A program made the translations under genes and the position numbers. The notes under the pieces were generated by a model. That model was not told the origin of the DNA, ran no database searches, and saw only the letters and a program-made list of their open reading frames with translations. A stretch of DNA of 64,000 nt from Branchipolynoe longqiensis (lineage: Eukaryota; Annelida; Polychaeta; Phyllodocida; Polynoidae), in contig CM059199.1 of the NCBI GenBank assembly GCA_030323885.1, forward strand, positions 37,642,590 through 37,706,589, written 5' to 3'. Below are positions 43,640-55,437 of the stretch, piece after piece (within the stretch, counting starts at the first letter, position 1; every line of letters begins with the position of its first letter).

Positions 43640-44180
43640 CACATAATAACTTATATAGTATTAGTAAACATATATATATTATACATATATATTTCTATTT
43701 TTTGTTTGTTTGTGATTGTTTGTTTATTCTGCTCATAACTTGTTTTCGCCGCTGTGCAGTAGTGGTCATCTATATGGGTTGATTTCCTTCATCAATAATT
43801 TCTATAGTATGGTGTCTCCTATTGGTTTTTGATGTTTTATTGCTTACGTACTGTTTATCCCTGATCTATTACTTAGTACATATTTCTTTATCTATAGGCC
43901 TATATCACTTCCAGTCTTTCTTAATTTTCTTTTTGTATTCCATTTCGTGTTTTGGTGTTTGTTAGATCACTGCTTTGGCTATTCCAAGCTTTTATGTTCA
44001 TAGCTAATACGCTTCTGTCGAAGCATCCACAGTTGGATCTTTCTGTTCTTAGCCCAGGTGCCTAACCAACCCGTGTGATTTTTCTGCTTGTTGTTTTGTA
44101 TTTTTCTACATAGTCAAAAGCTATTATTTTGAGGTCCATACATATTTTGATACTTCAAATCTGTTCTTAAGTACATGCAG
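43640..44180 (-). pseudogene. LINE C-terminal fragment, decayed
   Basis: The minus-strand frame near 43990-44040 reads CFDRSVLAMNIKAWNS, as in the LINE at 41215-41592. The rest has stops. A TTTATTCTGCTCATAAC tail lies near 43725. Confidence 0.6.
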
Positions 44181-44196
44181 ACAACCTAGTATCGAC

Positions 44197-44525
44197 CGGG
44201 GGCAGTGGCCATTCGGTAGAGCGCGGGCCTCACGGGCAGGAGATCGGGAGTTCGGTTTCCGGTCGAGTTAAACCAATGACTTATAAAAGTGATATTTGTC
44301 ACTTCCTAGCCTGGCGCTCAGCATTAATAGGATAGGGAAAAGACTGGTTAGCTTAGTGTCAGGATAATGTGACTGCGTGGGATATTGGGTCATGGTGCTA
44401 CTGGCCTGATTTCCCTGTGGAGCAGCACTATAAAGTCACCATGACTGCGCACTGTCACAAGTCGGTACCTATCCTGATATGACCTTACACGTTGGCAGGA
44501 CGTAAAACTCCAACAACCAACCACC
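44197..44525 (+). mobile_element. SINE-1 copy, full
   Basis: The head GACCGGGGGCAGTGGCCATT, then GGTAGAGCGCGGGCCTCACG and GAGTTCGGTTTCC. The tail is CTCCAACAACCAACCACCCG. Confidence 0.92.
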
Positions 44526-44839
44526 CGACCAAGAATCCATGTATCTTTACAATTACAGAAAACACGTTCCTGTGTATCAATAGGGTTCCTGTTCCCAAAC
44601 TGTGGGGACCCCATGTGTGTATTTAGGTGCATTAGTAGGTGGTATCTGTATTGCTTTAATTTGACAGACACTATAGCTAAGTGTATTAAAAGCATGTCTG
44701 TGTATCTATGTGTATGTGCCTATTTTGACACCTCATGTGTGCAGACATGTGTATCTTAACACACAATACATGTACCTATGTTCACTGGGAATTTACCTCT
44801 GATCTTATATATAATAAAGCACACAAATCTGCAGTTCAA

Positions 44840-45672
44840 TATGCTGACATAAGCCTGTGCCACGGTGTATTCAAATGCTAGGTGTTCTACTACAAAACAT
44901 TGATAAACTTACTTTATCAACACAGCATTTCTGTTTGTGCACTTTGCCATACCTTGTTACACCTATTTGTATTATGTCTATGTGTATTCATATGCTAGGT
45001 GTTCTACAACAAAACATTGATAAACGTAATGTAGGTTTAAGTTTATCAACACTGCATTTCTAAGTTTGTGCACTTTGTCATATCTTGTTACGCTTATGTG
45101 TGTTATGTCTAAATAAATTGACATTATGTCTAAATAATACGCATTTCCACAGGCTTGTGTCAATGTGTATTCATATGCTAGGTGCTCTACTCCGAAACTT
45201 TGATAAACCTAATGTAGGTTTAAGTTTATCAACACTGCATTTCCTAGTTTGTGCGCTTTGCCATATCTTGTTACACTTATTTGTGTTATGTCTAAATAAA
45301 TAGACATTATGCCTAAATAATACGCATTGCCACAGGCTTGTGCCAATGTGTATTCATATGCTGGGTGTTCTACTCTGAACCATTGATAAACCTAATGTAG
45401 GTTTAGGTTTATCCACACTGCATTTCTAACTTTGTACACTTTGCCATATCTTGTTATGCTTATTTGTGTTATGTCTAAATAAATTGACATTATGTCTAAA
45501 TAATACGCATTTCCACAAGCATGTGCCAATGTGTATTCATATGATAGGTGTTCTACTGCGAAATAGACCTACTGTGGCTTTACGGTTATCAACACTGCAT
45601 TTCTATGTTTGTGCACATTGCCATATCTTGTTACACCTATTTGTATTATGTCTAAATAAGTTGATATACCAA
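44840..45672 (+). repeat. 183-bp tandem repeat
   Basis: About 4.5 units. TGTGTATTCATATGCTAGGT recurs near 44981, 45163, 45347 and 45530. Each unit encodes a similar peptide (MCIHMLGVL, then LSTLHF) in one plus frame, a consequence of the repeat. 45673-46694 is mostly unique with a SINE-1 tail at 46298-46350. Confidence 0.92.
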
Positions 45673-46694
45673 TTTGATGGCTAAAATATAACTAAATGTA
45701 ACTGTGACTACTTATATTGGTCTTCTGACAAGGCTATCTGTGCCTGTGTATAACTCATACCACATTATTGATTATCTATCAAAATGCCAAGTGTGACTAC
45801 TGACACTCTATCTGTGTGTATGTGAACTGATATACAAAGCATATGCCTATTCACATGTTCCTAGCAACTGATAAACTAGATAAATGATTCACCCGGTACT
45901 TGTACACAGGTGAATGACAACGTAGTCTAAATATAGGCGAAAATAGGTTTAGTATGGAACATGAAGTAGAAACTGTGTCTCCAGTATCAAATGGCTACCC
46001 ATATAGGCACAGAGTTGGTGAAATGGGCGAGAATGTAAAAAGACAAGATGGCGGCCGCAGAACGCCGTCGATTTCACTTTTAAATCTTATTAAACTAGAT
46101 ATTATATTATATTTTTCAACTCAAAGGTAGCGGGGCTATCAATAAGACATATGTAAAGAATAATTGTTGCTTCTTAGATTGTGAAATTAGGCTCTCAATT
46201 CTTTGACCCGCATTTTCGACAGCTTTTACATAGGGTTGATTTGCACCCCTACTGCAGCAGTACGGGGTGAATCTTGTATCTACTGATAAACCTGCTTCTT
46301 GTATATGGCCTTAGAGGTTGCCAGGATGTTAAACTCCAACAACCAACCAATCATATTGACAAATTTAGTCTGTTCATGTGCCTATGTGTACCAATCATAT
46401 GACTATGGCTATGGCTATGCGAAACACCACGTCCAATCACATCTTTTAACGTCATGCCTGTGCTAATATTAATAAACGACATTGTCATTATTCCAGTGTA
46501 TTGAGATCTTCTCTGTGCCCATTTATTGGCTCCCATTGGTCGTGCTTATGTTAATTCAATGATACAATAATCAAATATTTCTATTGAGATGGAGGTAATT
46601 TTTCCAATTCCTAGCTCAGCCTCACATAAGCGACAGCTTAATTAGCCTACGCTATAAATTAAACGGTTAAAACATGCTACCATCTGCGTCTAGC

Positions 46695-47048
46695 TTAAAG
46701 CTGCATAGTCCGATGAAAACATCAAATTTTCAGAACCCAAATAATTATCTAAATTTTATTTTCGATGTCTAAGTTAGATACTGGTGCAGTTATTAAGCAT
46801 TTGTTGCCACACAGACGGGAATAGTGAGGCAATTAAATAGAACCTCTTACTGCAGAAGGCTATGGAGTATGGTGTCAAGCGTTTTGGCAAGCATGCTAAT
46901 TTGCATGGTTGCACTTCAAATATCTCAAAAGTTAGACACTTAAAATAAAAGTTACTTCAAGCTAAATAAAGTAAGGTAGATAGATTATAGTGATCTACCT
47001 AATGTATTTATCTCAGAAAATCAAAACTATCGCACTATGAAACCTTAA
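46695..47048. mobile_element. TIR-1 element
   Basis: TTAA on both sides; starts AGCTGCATAGTCCGATG and ends CGCACTATGAAACC. The interior is well conserved. Confidence 0.85.
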
Positions 47049-47212
47049 GCTACAACCTGAGCCGCTATGATTCTTACAAAGTGGACTGAGTTGTGAAGGC
47101 TTTGATGTATGTCAAAGAACACTATAGAGCCCTCTTTTATAAGCAGTTGACCTATATACATGAACTGGTGGCTCAGCTATACCTCTCACAGCAATGTCAT
47201 AGTATCTAGTCC

Positions 47213-47567
47213 TTAAAGTTGCATAGTCCGATGGTTTTGAATTTCTGTCATTTTTCTGAGATAAATATAATAAATTGATTTGCATAACCTACATTACTTT
47301 AGTTTGAAGTACCTTTTATTTTAAATGGGTATGCTTTGAGATATTTGAAGTGCAAACAGGTCAAACTAGTTTTGCCAAGCATGCCAAAACTCTGACACGA
47401 TAGGCTTCAGCAGTAACTGGTTCTATTAAATTGCCTCCGGATTCCCTTCTGTGTGGTGATAAATGTGTAATAAGTGCATCAGTATCTAAGTTAGATATGT
47501 AGAATAAATTCTAGATGATTCTTTTAATTTTGAAAATCTGATGCTTCATCGGACTATGCAGCTTTAA
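47213..47567. mobile_element. TIR-1 element
   Basis: TTAA on both sides; TIRs AGTTGCATAGTCCGATGG and CATCGGACTATGCAGCT. It has the opposite orientation to the copy 165 bp before it and almost the same length as 9958-10312 (355 bp). Confidence 0.92.
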
Positions 47568-47799
47568 TAAGTAACTAGTTATCATTGTTAAAGTCACTGT
47601 TATAATTCTAAATGTCGATTCAACCTAATCGCTTTGCTGAAACATCATGACAACAGATTATTATCAATATGCTATACATGCAACTGGACTGGCTCAAACA
47701 TGCCAATAAGACCTAAATTGGTTTATCAGAGCTGCCAACATTTCATTTAAAAAACAAAAAAGTAGATTGTGCGGAGATCATAATAGTGCATATCACATA

Positions 47800-49605
47800 C
47801 TTCTATATGTATGTATGCATGTATGTATGTATGTATATGTATGTATGTATGTATATGTATGTATGTATGTATGAATGTATGTATGTATGTGTGTGTGTAT
47901 GTATGTATGTATGTATGTATATTTGTATGTATGTATGTATATGTATGTATATGTATGTATGTATGTACATATGAAAATCTGTATGTATGCATGTATTTAT
48001 GAATGGACATGTATGTATGTGTATGTATGTATCTAGTATGTGTGTATCTAGTATGTATGTATCTAGTATGTATTATCTAGTATGTGTGTATATGGATGCA
48101 TCTCGTATGTATCTAGTATGTATGTGCATGTATATATCTAGTATATATGTGTATGTGTTATCTAGTATGTATGTGTCTAGTATGTATTATCTATTATGTA
48201 TCTAGTATGTATGTGCATGTGTGTATCTATTATATATGTATCTATTATGTATGCATCTTGTACGTATGTACATGTATGTATGTATCTAATATATATGTAC
48301 ATAGTGTATATGTATCTAGTATGTATGTATCTAGTATTTATTATCTATTATGTATATAGTATATATGTACGTAGTATATATGTATGTAGTATATATGTAT
48401 CTAGTATGTATGTATCTAGTATGTATTATCTAGAATTATCTAGTATGTACGCGCATGTGTGTATCTAGTATGTATGTATCTATCATGTATCCATCTTGTA
48501 TGTATGTACATGTATGCATGTATCTAGTATATATGTATCTTGTATGTATGTACATTCACGTGTGTATGTATCTAGTATGTATAGGTATGTACATGTATGT
48601 ATCTAGTATTAGGTACTCCAAACTGATTTGTTCTTTTCATGAAGTTAATTTGCAAATGGTAGTTATAAAGAGCATATCAATCTGATTACAAATACATATA
48701 ATAAAGGTAAATTGGTCTATTAATCCCTGAGTTATGAATTTTTTAATATTATTTTTCTTCTTTTTTTAAAACTTATTATTCCGAGTACAAATTCTAAGCT
48801 CATTTTTTTTCAGACCAGTATTTTGACATCAAACATGCAAATTATGTGATTTTCACTAAGCATCCACGATCAAATCTTTGACAAATAATATCTCCAGTTC
48901 TATTTGAGATATTGACATGATTTTTGTGCCAAAATGATCAGAATGGAAATTATCTATGTGATTACATTGTCGTTAAGCTATTTCCACATGTAAAATATAT
49001 AAAAAATTTGCTTGTTCCAATTAGTACACCCATCTTATGGTTAAGTCAAAACTCCTGAGAGTGAATGATTAATGGTGGCTAACGATCTACACAGTTTTGT
49101 AGAGAAATAATTGTTCTATGTAATATTATTTTTTTTATAAAAAGATATTTGGTCAAATCATATTTACGATCGTTCCAAAGTTTTCAAACCTCCATTTAAA
49201 AAAAATTGTCCACCAGAAGTCAGCCATAATCGATAGGAAACTAAAGCTAGTGATTTTTACTTTACTGTGAAAGTAGTTATCTTTAGCTCTGACACACTCA
49301 TTCGTAGCACACAACGTTCAAAGAATGGTAGTGTGCTGAGAGCAAGTCTCCTATTTTTCTAGTGGCCAGTCAACATTAGTGACCAGCCCTTTGTTTGGAG
49401 TACCTACTAGTATGCACATGTATGTATGTACATGTATGTATGTATCTAGTATCTACATGCATGTAGCTAGTATGTTTGCATCTAGTATGTATCTAGTATG
49501 TATCCATCTAGTATGTATCTAGTATGTATGCATCTAGTATGTATGTACATATATATGTATGCATGTATGTATCTAGTATGTACATATATGTACGCGTTTC
49601 TAATG
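47800..49605 (+). repeat. GTATGTATCTA microsatellite, split by TIR-7
   Basis: 47806-48605 and 49409-49605 are GTAT, GTATGTAT and ATCTAGTATGTAT repeats. The array touches the donor of TIMELESS exon I. 47568-47800 is unique. Confidence 0.95.
48609..49404. mobile_element. TIR-7 element, ~796 bp
   Basis: The ends TTAGGTACTCCAAAC and GTTTGGAGTACCTA lie between CTAGTA on both sides (48603-48608 and 49405-49410). The clean break in the microsatellite shows the exact insertion point. The TIR resembles that of TIR-6 (TAGTAGGTATCCCAA). Confidence 0.92.
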
Positions 49606-49620
49606 GAGGCTTGTACATAC

Positions 49621-49751
49621 CAGGCTTCTGCCGCCTCTTTGTCTTTTTGCGCTTCTTCTTCTGAACGACCATGTGCCCGGTCTTGGTGCAGTGCGTCTCC
49701 AGCATCTTTAAGAACAGATGTGTCGCATCCACCAGGTCTCGCAGGAAGCCG
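49621..49751 (-). CDS. TIMELESS: TIMELESS exon I
   Basis: The exon encodes GFLRDLVDATHLFLKMLE, then THCTKTGHMVVQ and a basic run KKKRKKTKRRQKP, which could act in nuclear localisation. FLRDLVE.THLFLKMLE followed by VVQ and a lysine-rich block is diagnostic of TIMELESS. The acceptor is CTCCTCAG at 49752-49753; an earlier AG upstream would lead to an in-frame TGA. The donor is CCTG followed by GTATGT, directly next to a GTATG microsatellite. Confidence 0.96.
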
Positions 49752-50224
49752 CTGAGGAGACCGGGGTCACAGAAACGCTCTTAATTCCGGACCTTGACTA
49801 AGCTACCAATCCGAAAAATGAGAGTTCCTACACCTAAGATTGAACATAATTCCACAACTCTCTGAAAGCCACCTCTTTCCAATAATCCCCGTCCTGATAT
49901 GACCTTGCTAGGACGTAAAACAACAACAAACAAACAAACTTTCAAATAATTTCCCAGGACCCACGATCCACCATTTTAAACTTTATTTAGTTCTACAAAT
50001 ATGTTGTTGGTTCTCAATTACTTTTTTGGCTTAAAAAAAATAAAATAAAAATGAACAGAACGTCACCCTATTGCCATCCATACATTTCCAAAACCTCACC
50101 AAAAAAGCTTAATTTATAAATACTCTCAAAGTCCTGAATTTATTGATCTGCCGGGTCACTACTGGCCATATTGTAACTGAAATTGTACACACACGGAGGC
50201 TTATGTAATAGTCCAAGTGGGATT
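49752..50224. other. Intron sequence with a SINE-1 tail
   Basis: A short SINE-1 3' end (CCCCGTCCTGATATGACC to AACAACAAACAAACAAAC) lies at 49885-49940. Otherwise nothing was recognised. Confidence 0.55.
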
Positions 50225-50940
50225 GACTGACTAATTGATTAATCGATTAATGGTTGCTTTATTCCATGTAGAAAGCAAATTTAGTTTGAAAATTGTTCAA
50301 ATTTTATTAGGCCATATTATTAAGTAACCATCGCTTTTTACACAGAATGCAAAAGCTTACAATTAATTATGAAATGTGTCAAATGAAACTTAAAAAGAAT
50401 CTAAAACTAGTAAAAGCTGACAATTGTGAAAACTAGCAAAGAGAAATAAAATGTTAGGTAAAATTCAATATCATTTTTTGCTTCAACAATTTTTATTAAC
50501 TACAAATTATATAGGCTGGTACAGTCCTCTTGTCCTCAAGAAGAATAACAAAATTGGTTTACTTTTGCAAGAATATTTTGTACACGATTTGCATTGTTTA
50601 TACTGCATGGCAACATGGATAATTGAATGCGCGGAATCCCCCGACGTAGCCCATTACGCTCTACCCTGGTGCCACGCTTACTATCATGCCCAAACTAGCA
50701 GATAACGAAATCCGACCCTAGCGCACCGTACAGGCTTCTGCCAGAACCTACCAACTGTCGCTGCCGACACTTCGCCTGCAGTGCCCGAACATGATGTCTC
50801 ACTAATTTGAACCATCCCACCCACCCAAACGGAAAGATACCGGCAATAGGGTTGATCGTCCTGGGTTCCAAGCTATAGATTGAGCTTAACTCCTATTGGA
50901 CACTCTCCCTTTTTGATAAATAAAGATTTCAAACTACATA
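50225..50940. repeat. Dispersed repeat, possible retroelement 3' end
   Basis: 50320-50560 matches 4510-4760 (ACCATCGCTTTTTACACAGA; ACAGTCCTCTTGTCC). 50630-50940 is a more GC-rich block ending GATAAATAAAGATTTCAAAC, which looks like a polyadenylation signal of a copied transcript. Confidence 0.5.
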
Positions 50941-51046
50941 TGGGGTTCTATGTTGCTGAATTCTAAAATTGTTAGCGCAAGGACCATGAAATGAACCAAG
51001 TGGGTCGATTGACTAATTTCAAATAGGTCAAAGTTGAAGGACATAC

Positions 51047-51125
51047 CGACTCTGTCGTGTTTCATCAAACTTCTTCAACAAAGTGAGGAACACATCACGG
51101 TACTCCATCATGTAAAAGACGTTAC
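51047..51125 (-). CDS. TIMELESS: TIMELESS exon H
   Basis: A 79-bp exon encoding NVFYMMEYRDVFL and TLLKKFDETRQSR. The family has an IFY.MEYRELF..L..KFDE segment here. The acceptor is an unusually clear pyrimidine tract followed by CTGCAG. The donor is CG followed by GTATGT; the remaining C comes from exon I. Both phases fit their neighbours. Confidence 0.96.
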
Positions 51126-51299
51126 CTGCAGACAAAAAAAAAAGAAGTAAAGCTTGTTTTATTTAAAGCAGACAAACAAACACAAGGTTCTTACTCGTAG
51201 CCAAGTGCATACACCTTTGTCACGATCATTTACGTAATTTTCAAAAACATACATTTTATTTATACACACACAGATATACCATCAGGTAACCACCTATTA

Positions 51300-51490
51300 C
51301 AGTAAAACCTCTCTAACCGACCACCTCCACAAATCGACCACTCACCTATATCGATCGCTTTACTTGGGTCCCAAATGATCGCGTACACAATACCATTGTA
51401 CCAATAAAAAAAATTCCTAAACCAACCACCTCCCTAAATGGACCATTTAAAGTCGGACCCAAGGCTGGTCAATTTAGAGAGGTTTTACTG
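51300..51490. mobile_element. TIR-10 element, 191 bp
   Basis: The TIRs CAGTAAAACCTCTCTAACCG and AATTTAGAGAGGTTTTACTG, flanked by TA on both sides. Best-preserved copy of the pogo-like MITE. Confidence 0.93.
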
Positions 51491-51579
51491 TATATCTAAT
51501 GTGAGGAATGCTATTCCTGTCCATCATTGTGTTTTGATTTTCGGCAATTGGTCATCTATTTATTTATCAAAAATGCCTA

Positions 51580-51975
51580 CTTCATAACCATTGTGACATT
51601 CAAATTCCAGGACTTTTCAGTACAAAATTCCAGGATGTTTTAATACATTTATTAAATTAAAGTACCATGAAACACGGCCGTATTCATAGTCGATTTACTG
51701 TGTGAGATATGAAGTGTAAATAATCAGTTTTTTTAAACAACGAATGTATATGTATAGTTCTAAAATAAAAATCAAGAGGCAGGATAACAAACCCACAGGC
51801 ACCTCAGCGAAAATAGGCTTTTAAAAAAATATAGTATATGATTCTAAACTTTCCAGGAGTTTCAAGGATCTTTAGACAAATTCCAGGACTTTCCAGGTCT
51901 GGAATCCTGAATTATCAAATTCCATGAATTTTCAGGCTTTCAGGGACCCTTATGGACCCCTATGAACCCCGTGAC
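51580..51975. repeat. TIR-12 type repeat
   Basis: ACCATTGTGACATTCAAATT to TTTCAGGGACCCTTATGGAC. Shares CCGTATTCATAGTCGATTTA-like and GGAATCCTGAATTATCAAAT segments with 42520-42925. Confidence 0.8.
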
Positions 51976-52028
51976 CTAAAATAGTTCCTCCTAAAGTGAG
52001 GGTTTCAAGAATAGAAAGAAAGAGTTAC

Positions 52029-52132
52029 TTTTGATGATCTTGGCGCTCTCTCGGACACTGCGATCCTTGCTGCGATCCATCATGAACAGTGACTGCAGCA
52101 ACTCGTGGTAAGCACGCAGAGCCAGATGCATT
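52029..52132 (-). CDS. TIMELESS: TIMELESS exon G
   Basis: The exon encodes RMHLALRAYHELL, then QSLFMMDRSKDRS and VRESAKIIK. This is the known sequence order after the NLTNY block (MHLAL.AY.ELL, then ESA.IIK). The acceptor is TTCCAG and the donor AAAA followed by GTAACT. The final base A joins exon H's GT to give Ser. A 726-bp TIR element starts 58 bases behind the acceptor. Confidence 0.95.
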
Positions 52133-52190
52133 CTGGAACGGAAGGGAGAATCGAGGTCAAATAAATAGAATTTACAAGGTTCCCACACAT

Positions 52191-52916
52191 ATTCACCCTA
52201 TTCACGCGCGACCTAATTAGGCATCAGAACAAGGCTGAGTGAGCGTCGGTATTGGAAATGGCCATAAGACACTACTGTGTGCCGATGTGTATGAACTACT
52301 ACATAAATTAAAGGAGTAAAATTTGAAGATATTAACTTTTGAAACTATTATAATCAGTTTTGCTTACCTTTTTTCTATTTATTGGTCAATTTTCATGTAG
52401 ATTGAGTGATGATCAGATGCATTTCAGTAGGCAATGTCAACAAAGTCACTCACCTTGGCTGCCAATCTTTTCTTAAATTCAAAATTGCATAACTTTCTTA
52501 ATATAGATATATTAAAAAAATATATTTGAACCCTTTTAAAGCTTTTATTAATTTGTAATTACTAAGACTAGTTGTTTAAATGTGTCGCACAGATAACTAC
52601 GGTGACAGTGCTGCATTACATGATACCACCATAACTATGCAGACTTGAAGTTGACAGTCACATTGTAGTTAAATAATGGGAAAAATCACCATGCAAGGGT
52701 CACCCAATCTTCGTGAAAATTGGCCAATAGATAGAAAACAGGTATGCAAAGATGAATATGTTACTTTCAAAAATGAATACCCTCAAATTTGAGTGATTTC
52801 GAGAGGTTTTGGTCGACAAAAAAGTATTCACATTACTTTACATACAGCGGCGCCTCGCAGACGCGTAAGTGCCCTCAGTCTGGTTTCAACATGGCCGCGG
52901 TGTGAATAGGGTGAAT
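52191..52916. mobile_element. TIR-9 element, 726 bp
   Basis: The perfect 15-base TIR ATTCACCCTATTCAC is inverted as GTGAATAGGGTGAAT. The sub-terminal regions are GC-rich (CGCGCGACC; GGCCGCGGTG) and the centre AT-rich, with no ORF. Confidence 0.85.
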
Positions 52917-53074
52917 TAGCCAATCACATTCAAGTACCATTGGAAACCTCAATATCTATCAGCTTTCAGACAATTTTAAACCTAAATTCATAGAAAATGT
53001 TTTTTTTTTAATGTTAAAGTGGGGGGCGGGTACCTTCAAGTAAATTCAAGGTAATTTCAATCGCAGACAATTGG

Positions 53075-53240
53075 GTTTCCTCATTCCGCTACTCCTTGCT
53101 CTATCATAGTATTAACAAGCGCTAGGTTCGCTAGTGAATAGTATCAAACTTTTAGGTCATTGGTTTGACTCCACCATAATTCTAACCCACCACTTACCAC
53201 ATGGGGAGCGAGTGCTCAACTCATTTGGCCATCTAACCTT
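53075..53240 (-). mobile_element. SINE-1 fragment
   Basis: Diverged head half (CACTACCTTGC-like start near 53090; TAGGTCATTGGTTTGACTCC). 52917-53074 is unique. Confidence 0.6.
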
Positions 53241-53254
53241 GTCTACATATGAAT

Positions 53255-53744
53255 TTACTTTATACATTAGTTACATGTCTGATAATATACACACATAGTT
53301 AGTAATTAGTTGCATGTCTACTAATATAGACACATGGTTAGTAATTAGTTGCATATCTTATAATATATATGTGGTTAGTAATTAGCTGCATATCTGATAA
53401 TATACACACATGGGTCAAAATTAGTTGCATGTCTGATAATATACACACATGGCTAGTAATTAGTTACACGTCTACAATATACACACACAGCTAGTAGTTA
53501 CATGTCTGATAATACACACACGTCTAATAATTAGTTACATGTCTAATAATATACACATGTGGTAGGTAATTAGTTGCATGTCCAATAATATACACACACT
53601 GTTAGTAATTAGTTACATGTCTAATAATACACACACATGGTTAGTAATTAGTTATAAGTCTGATAATACAAACATGGTTAGTAATTAGATACATGTCCGA
53701 TAATACACACACATGGTTAGTAATTAGTGGCATGTCTGATAATA
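53255..53744 (+). repeat. ~43-bp minisatellite
   Basis: About eleven units containing TTAGTAATTAGTTACATG and TCTGATAATATACACACATG. The last unit runs into a TIR-5 element at its TATA. Confidence 0.93.
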
Positions 53745-54010
53745 TATATGAGCCTGTCTCAAAAGGTGCTAACTCTTCGTTTTTTTGTCCCATAGTAACG
53801 ATTGACACAAAACAGCACAGAAACGGTTCCACTGAAAACACAAGGATATTTGCTTCAAATCAATATGTATTCTATTGGGATTATGAAACATCATGTAAAA
53901 AACAAATCAGTTTATCCTGAGCAAATGCATAAGTAGATAGTGTGTTGATCGTTACTATGGACAAAGTTTTGTCCCATATTGCTTAGCACCTTTTGAGACA
54001 GTCTCATATA
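53745..54010. mobile_element. TIR-5 element next to TIMELESS exon F
   Basis: The TIRs TATATGAGCCTGTCTCAAAA(GGTG) and CACCTTTTGAGACAGTCTCA(TATA). It is inverted relative to 43242-43505. It lies in the intron 21 bases from exon F. Confidence 0.92.
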
Positions 54011-54031
54011 TACAAGTGGTCATTGCCCTAC

Positions 54032-54136
54032 CTGCGGGACCACACGAGGGCTTCTTTCTTGTTCGTGAGCAGCATCTCGTGGTAGTTGGTCAGGTTGGTC
54101 TGTACGTAGTGAAATGCCTGCACTGACATAGTCTCT
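54032..54136 (-). CDS. TIMELESS: TIMELESS exon F
   Basis: The exon encodes ETMSVQAFHY, then VQTNLTNYHEMLLT and NKKEALVWSR. NLTNY.EM...KKEA.W.RR is strongly conserved in TIMELESS and precedes the MHLAL.AY motif of the next exon. The first base A completes Gly (GG+A); the last two bases AG complete Arg with exon G. The acceptor is CTCCAG and the donor CGCAG followed by GTAGGG. A TIR-5 element occupies the intron from about 16 bases past the donor. Confidence 0.96.
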
Positions 54137-54804
54137 CTGGAGAAAGTACCACAAAAAGTTACGCTTGTTTGAATTAATAAGACTTTTTTCGGGGGGGGGG
54201 GGGGGGGTAGCAAGTCAAATAGTTATTGTTGGCTGTGTGTATTAAGTATGTTAGCAATACTACATTATTTAATTTATTCCACAAACTGTATCCAAAATAT
54301 GCTTATACGATTTTGTGATATAAGTGAAAAGGTGCATAGCGAAAGCATCCATCAACCCCAAAGTTGTTTTAAAACTTTTTTTATTGAAAGATGTAATCTA
54401 TTGATTTAATCTATTGATGTTATGGAGGTTTGTTAAAATGGTGTTATGGATGGATGTTACACAGTTAATTTCAATGGTATTCTCACTTGCGTAAGATCAA
54501 AATAAAAAAGTGAACTTTGATTCTGCTATTATTTGGAATGTTTTCTATGATTTGGAATGTTTTCACTTTTGGTTTCGACATCACACATGTGGTCCACAGC
54601 TGTTAAGAATGACCCATATGCGTATCAAACCGATCAATAAAATGACTGATCCAAGTTTATGTACATTGTATGCAAAGTATGAATTCAGACTTATGGAATG
54701 TTAACAGTGGACTAGTGCCGCAACATTTTTTTTCTTTTAAAATTAAAGCCTTCTAAGCGATTTTATGTGCTTTCTTATTTGTACATTAGTAGAATAAGCA
54801 GGGG
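54137..54804. other. Intron sequence, AT-rich
   Basis: A G run at 54190-54207. ACAGCTGTTAAGAATGACCCATAT near 54597 resembles the right end of TIR-8, but no left partner was found. Confidence 0.5.
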
Positions 54805-54990
54805 ACTTTTCAATTGCGGATAATTCGTCGTCCTCATTCCACTGCTCCTTGCCCTATCCTAGTAATGCAAAACACTAGGCTGGACAACGACAAGTATAAA
54901 ATTTCAAGTCATTGGTTAGATTCAGCTATGGTTCAAAACGGGAGTTTGAATCCCATGACCTACCAAAATGGGAGGCAGTCTGTAGTAAAA
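54805..54990 (-). mobile_element. SINE-1 head fragment
   Basis: Runs from CACTGCTCCTTGCCCTATCC through TCAAGTCATTGG to a degenerate tRNA-like end. Confidence 0.72.
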
Positions 54991-55072
54991 TGTTGATGTG
55001 ACCTACTTTCGGGAGATAGATGGGGTGCGGGGGACGGACCCTCAACATTATTGGTCAAGGTGGGTCAACCGT

Positions 55073-55421
55073 ATCTGGATTCAACACCAAGTGAGTTTCG
55101 CAAGTGAGACGTCTGGATTCAACACCAAGTGAGTTTCGCAAGTGAGACGTCTGGATTCAACACCAAGTGAGTTTCGCAAGTAAGATGCCTGGATTCAACA
55201 CAAAGTGAGTTTCGCAAGTGAGAAGTCTGGATTCAACAGCAAGTGAGTTTCGCAAGTGAGATGTCTGGAATCAACACCAAGTGAGTTTTGCAAGTGAGAC
55301 GTCTGGATTCAACACCAAGTGAGTTTCGTAAGTGAGACTTCTGGATTCAACACAAAGTGAGGTTTGCAAGTGAGATGTCTGGATTCAACACCAAGTGAGT
55401 TTCATAAGTGAGATGTCTGGC
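55073..55421 (+). repeat. 38-bp minisatellite beside exon E
   Basis: Nine copies of GTCTGGATTCAACACCAAG + TGAGTTTCGCAAGTGAGAC, with few substitutions, ending 17 bases from the exon E donor. Confidence 0.95.
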
Positions 55422-55437
55422 TTAGTAAGATGCTCAC

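Noticed and set aside
49498..49755. 85-codon plus ORF
   Set aside because: Antisense shadow of TIMELESS exon I fused to the GTATG array.
55073..55421. CRISPR-like repeat array
   Set aside because: Units are directly contiguous with no spacers, in an animal intron; it is a minisatellite.
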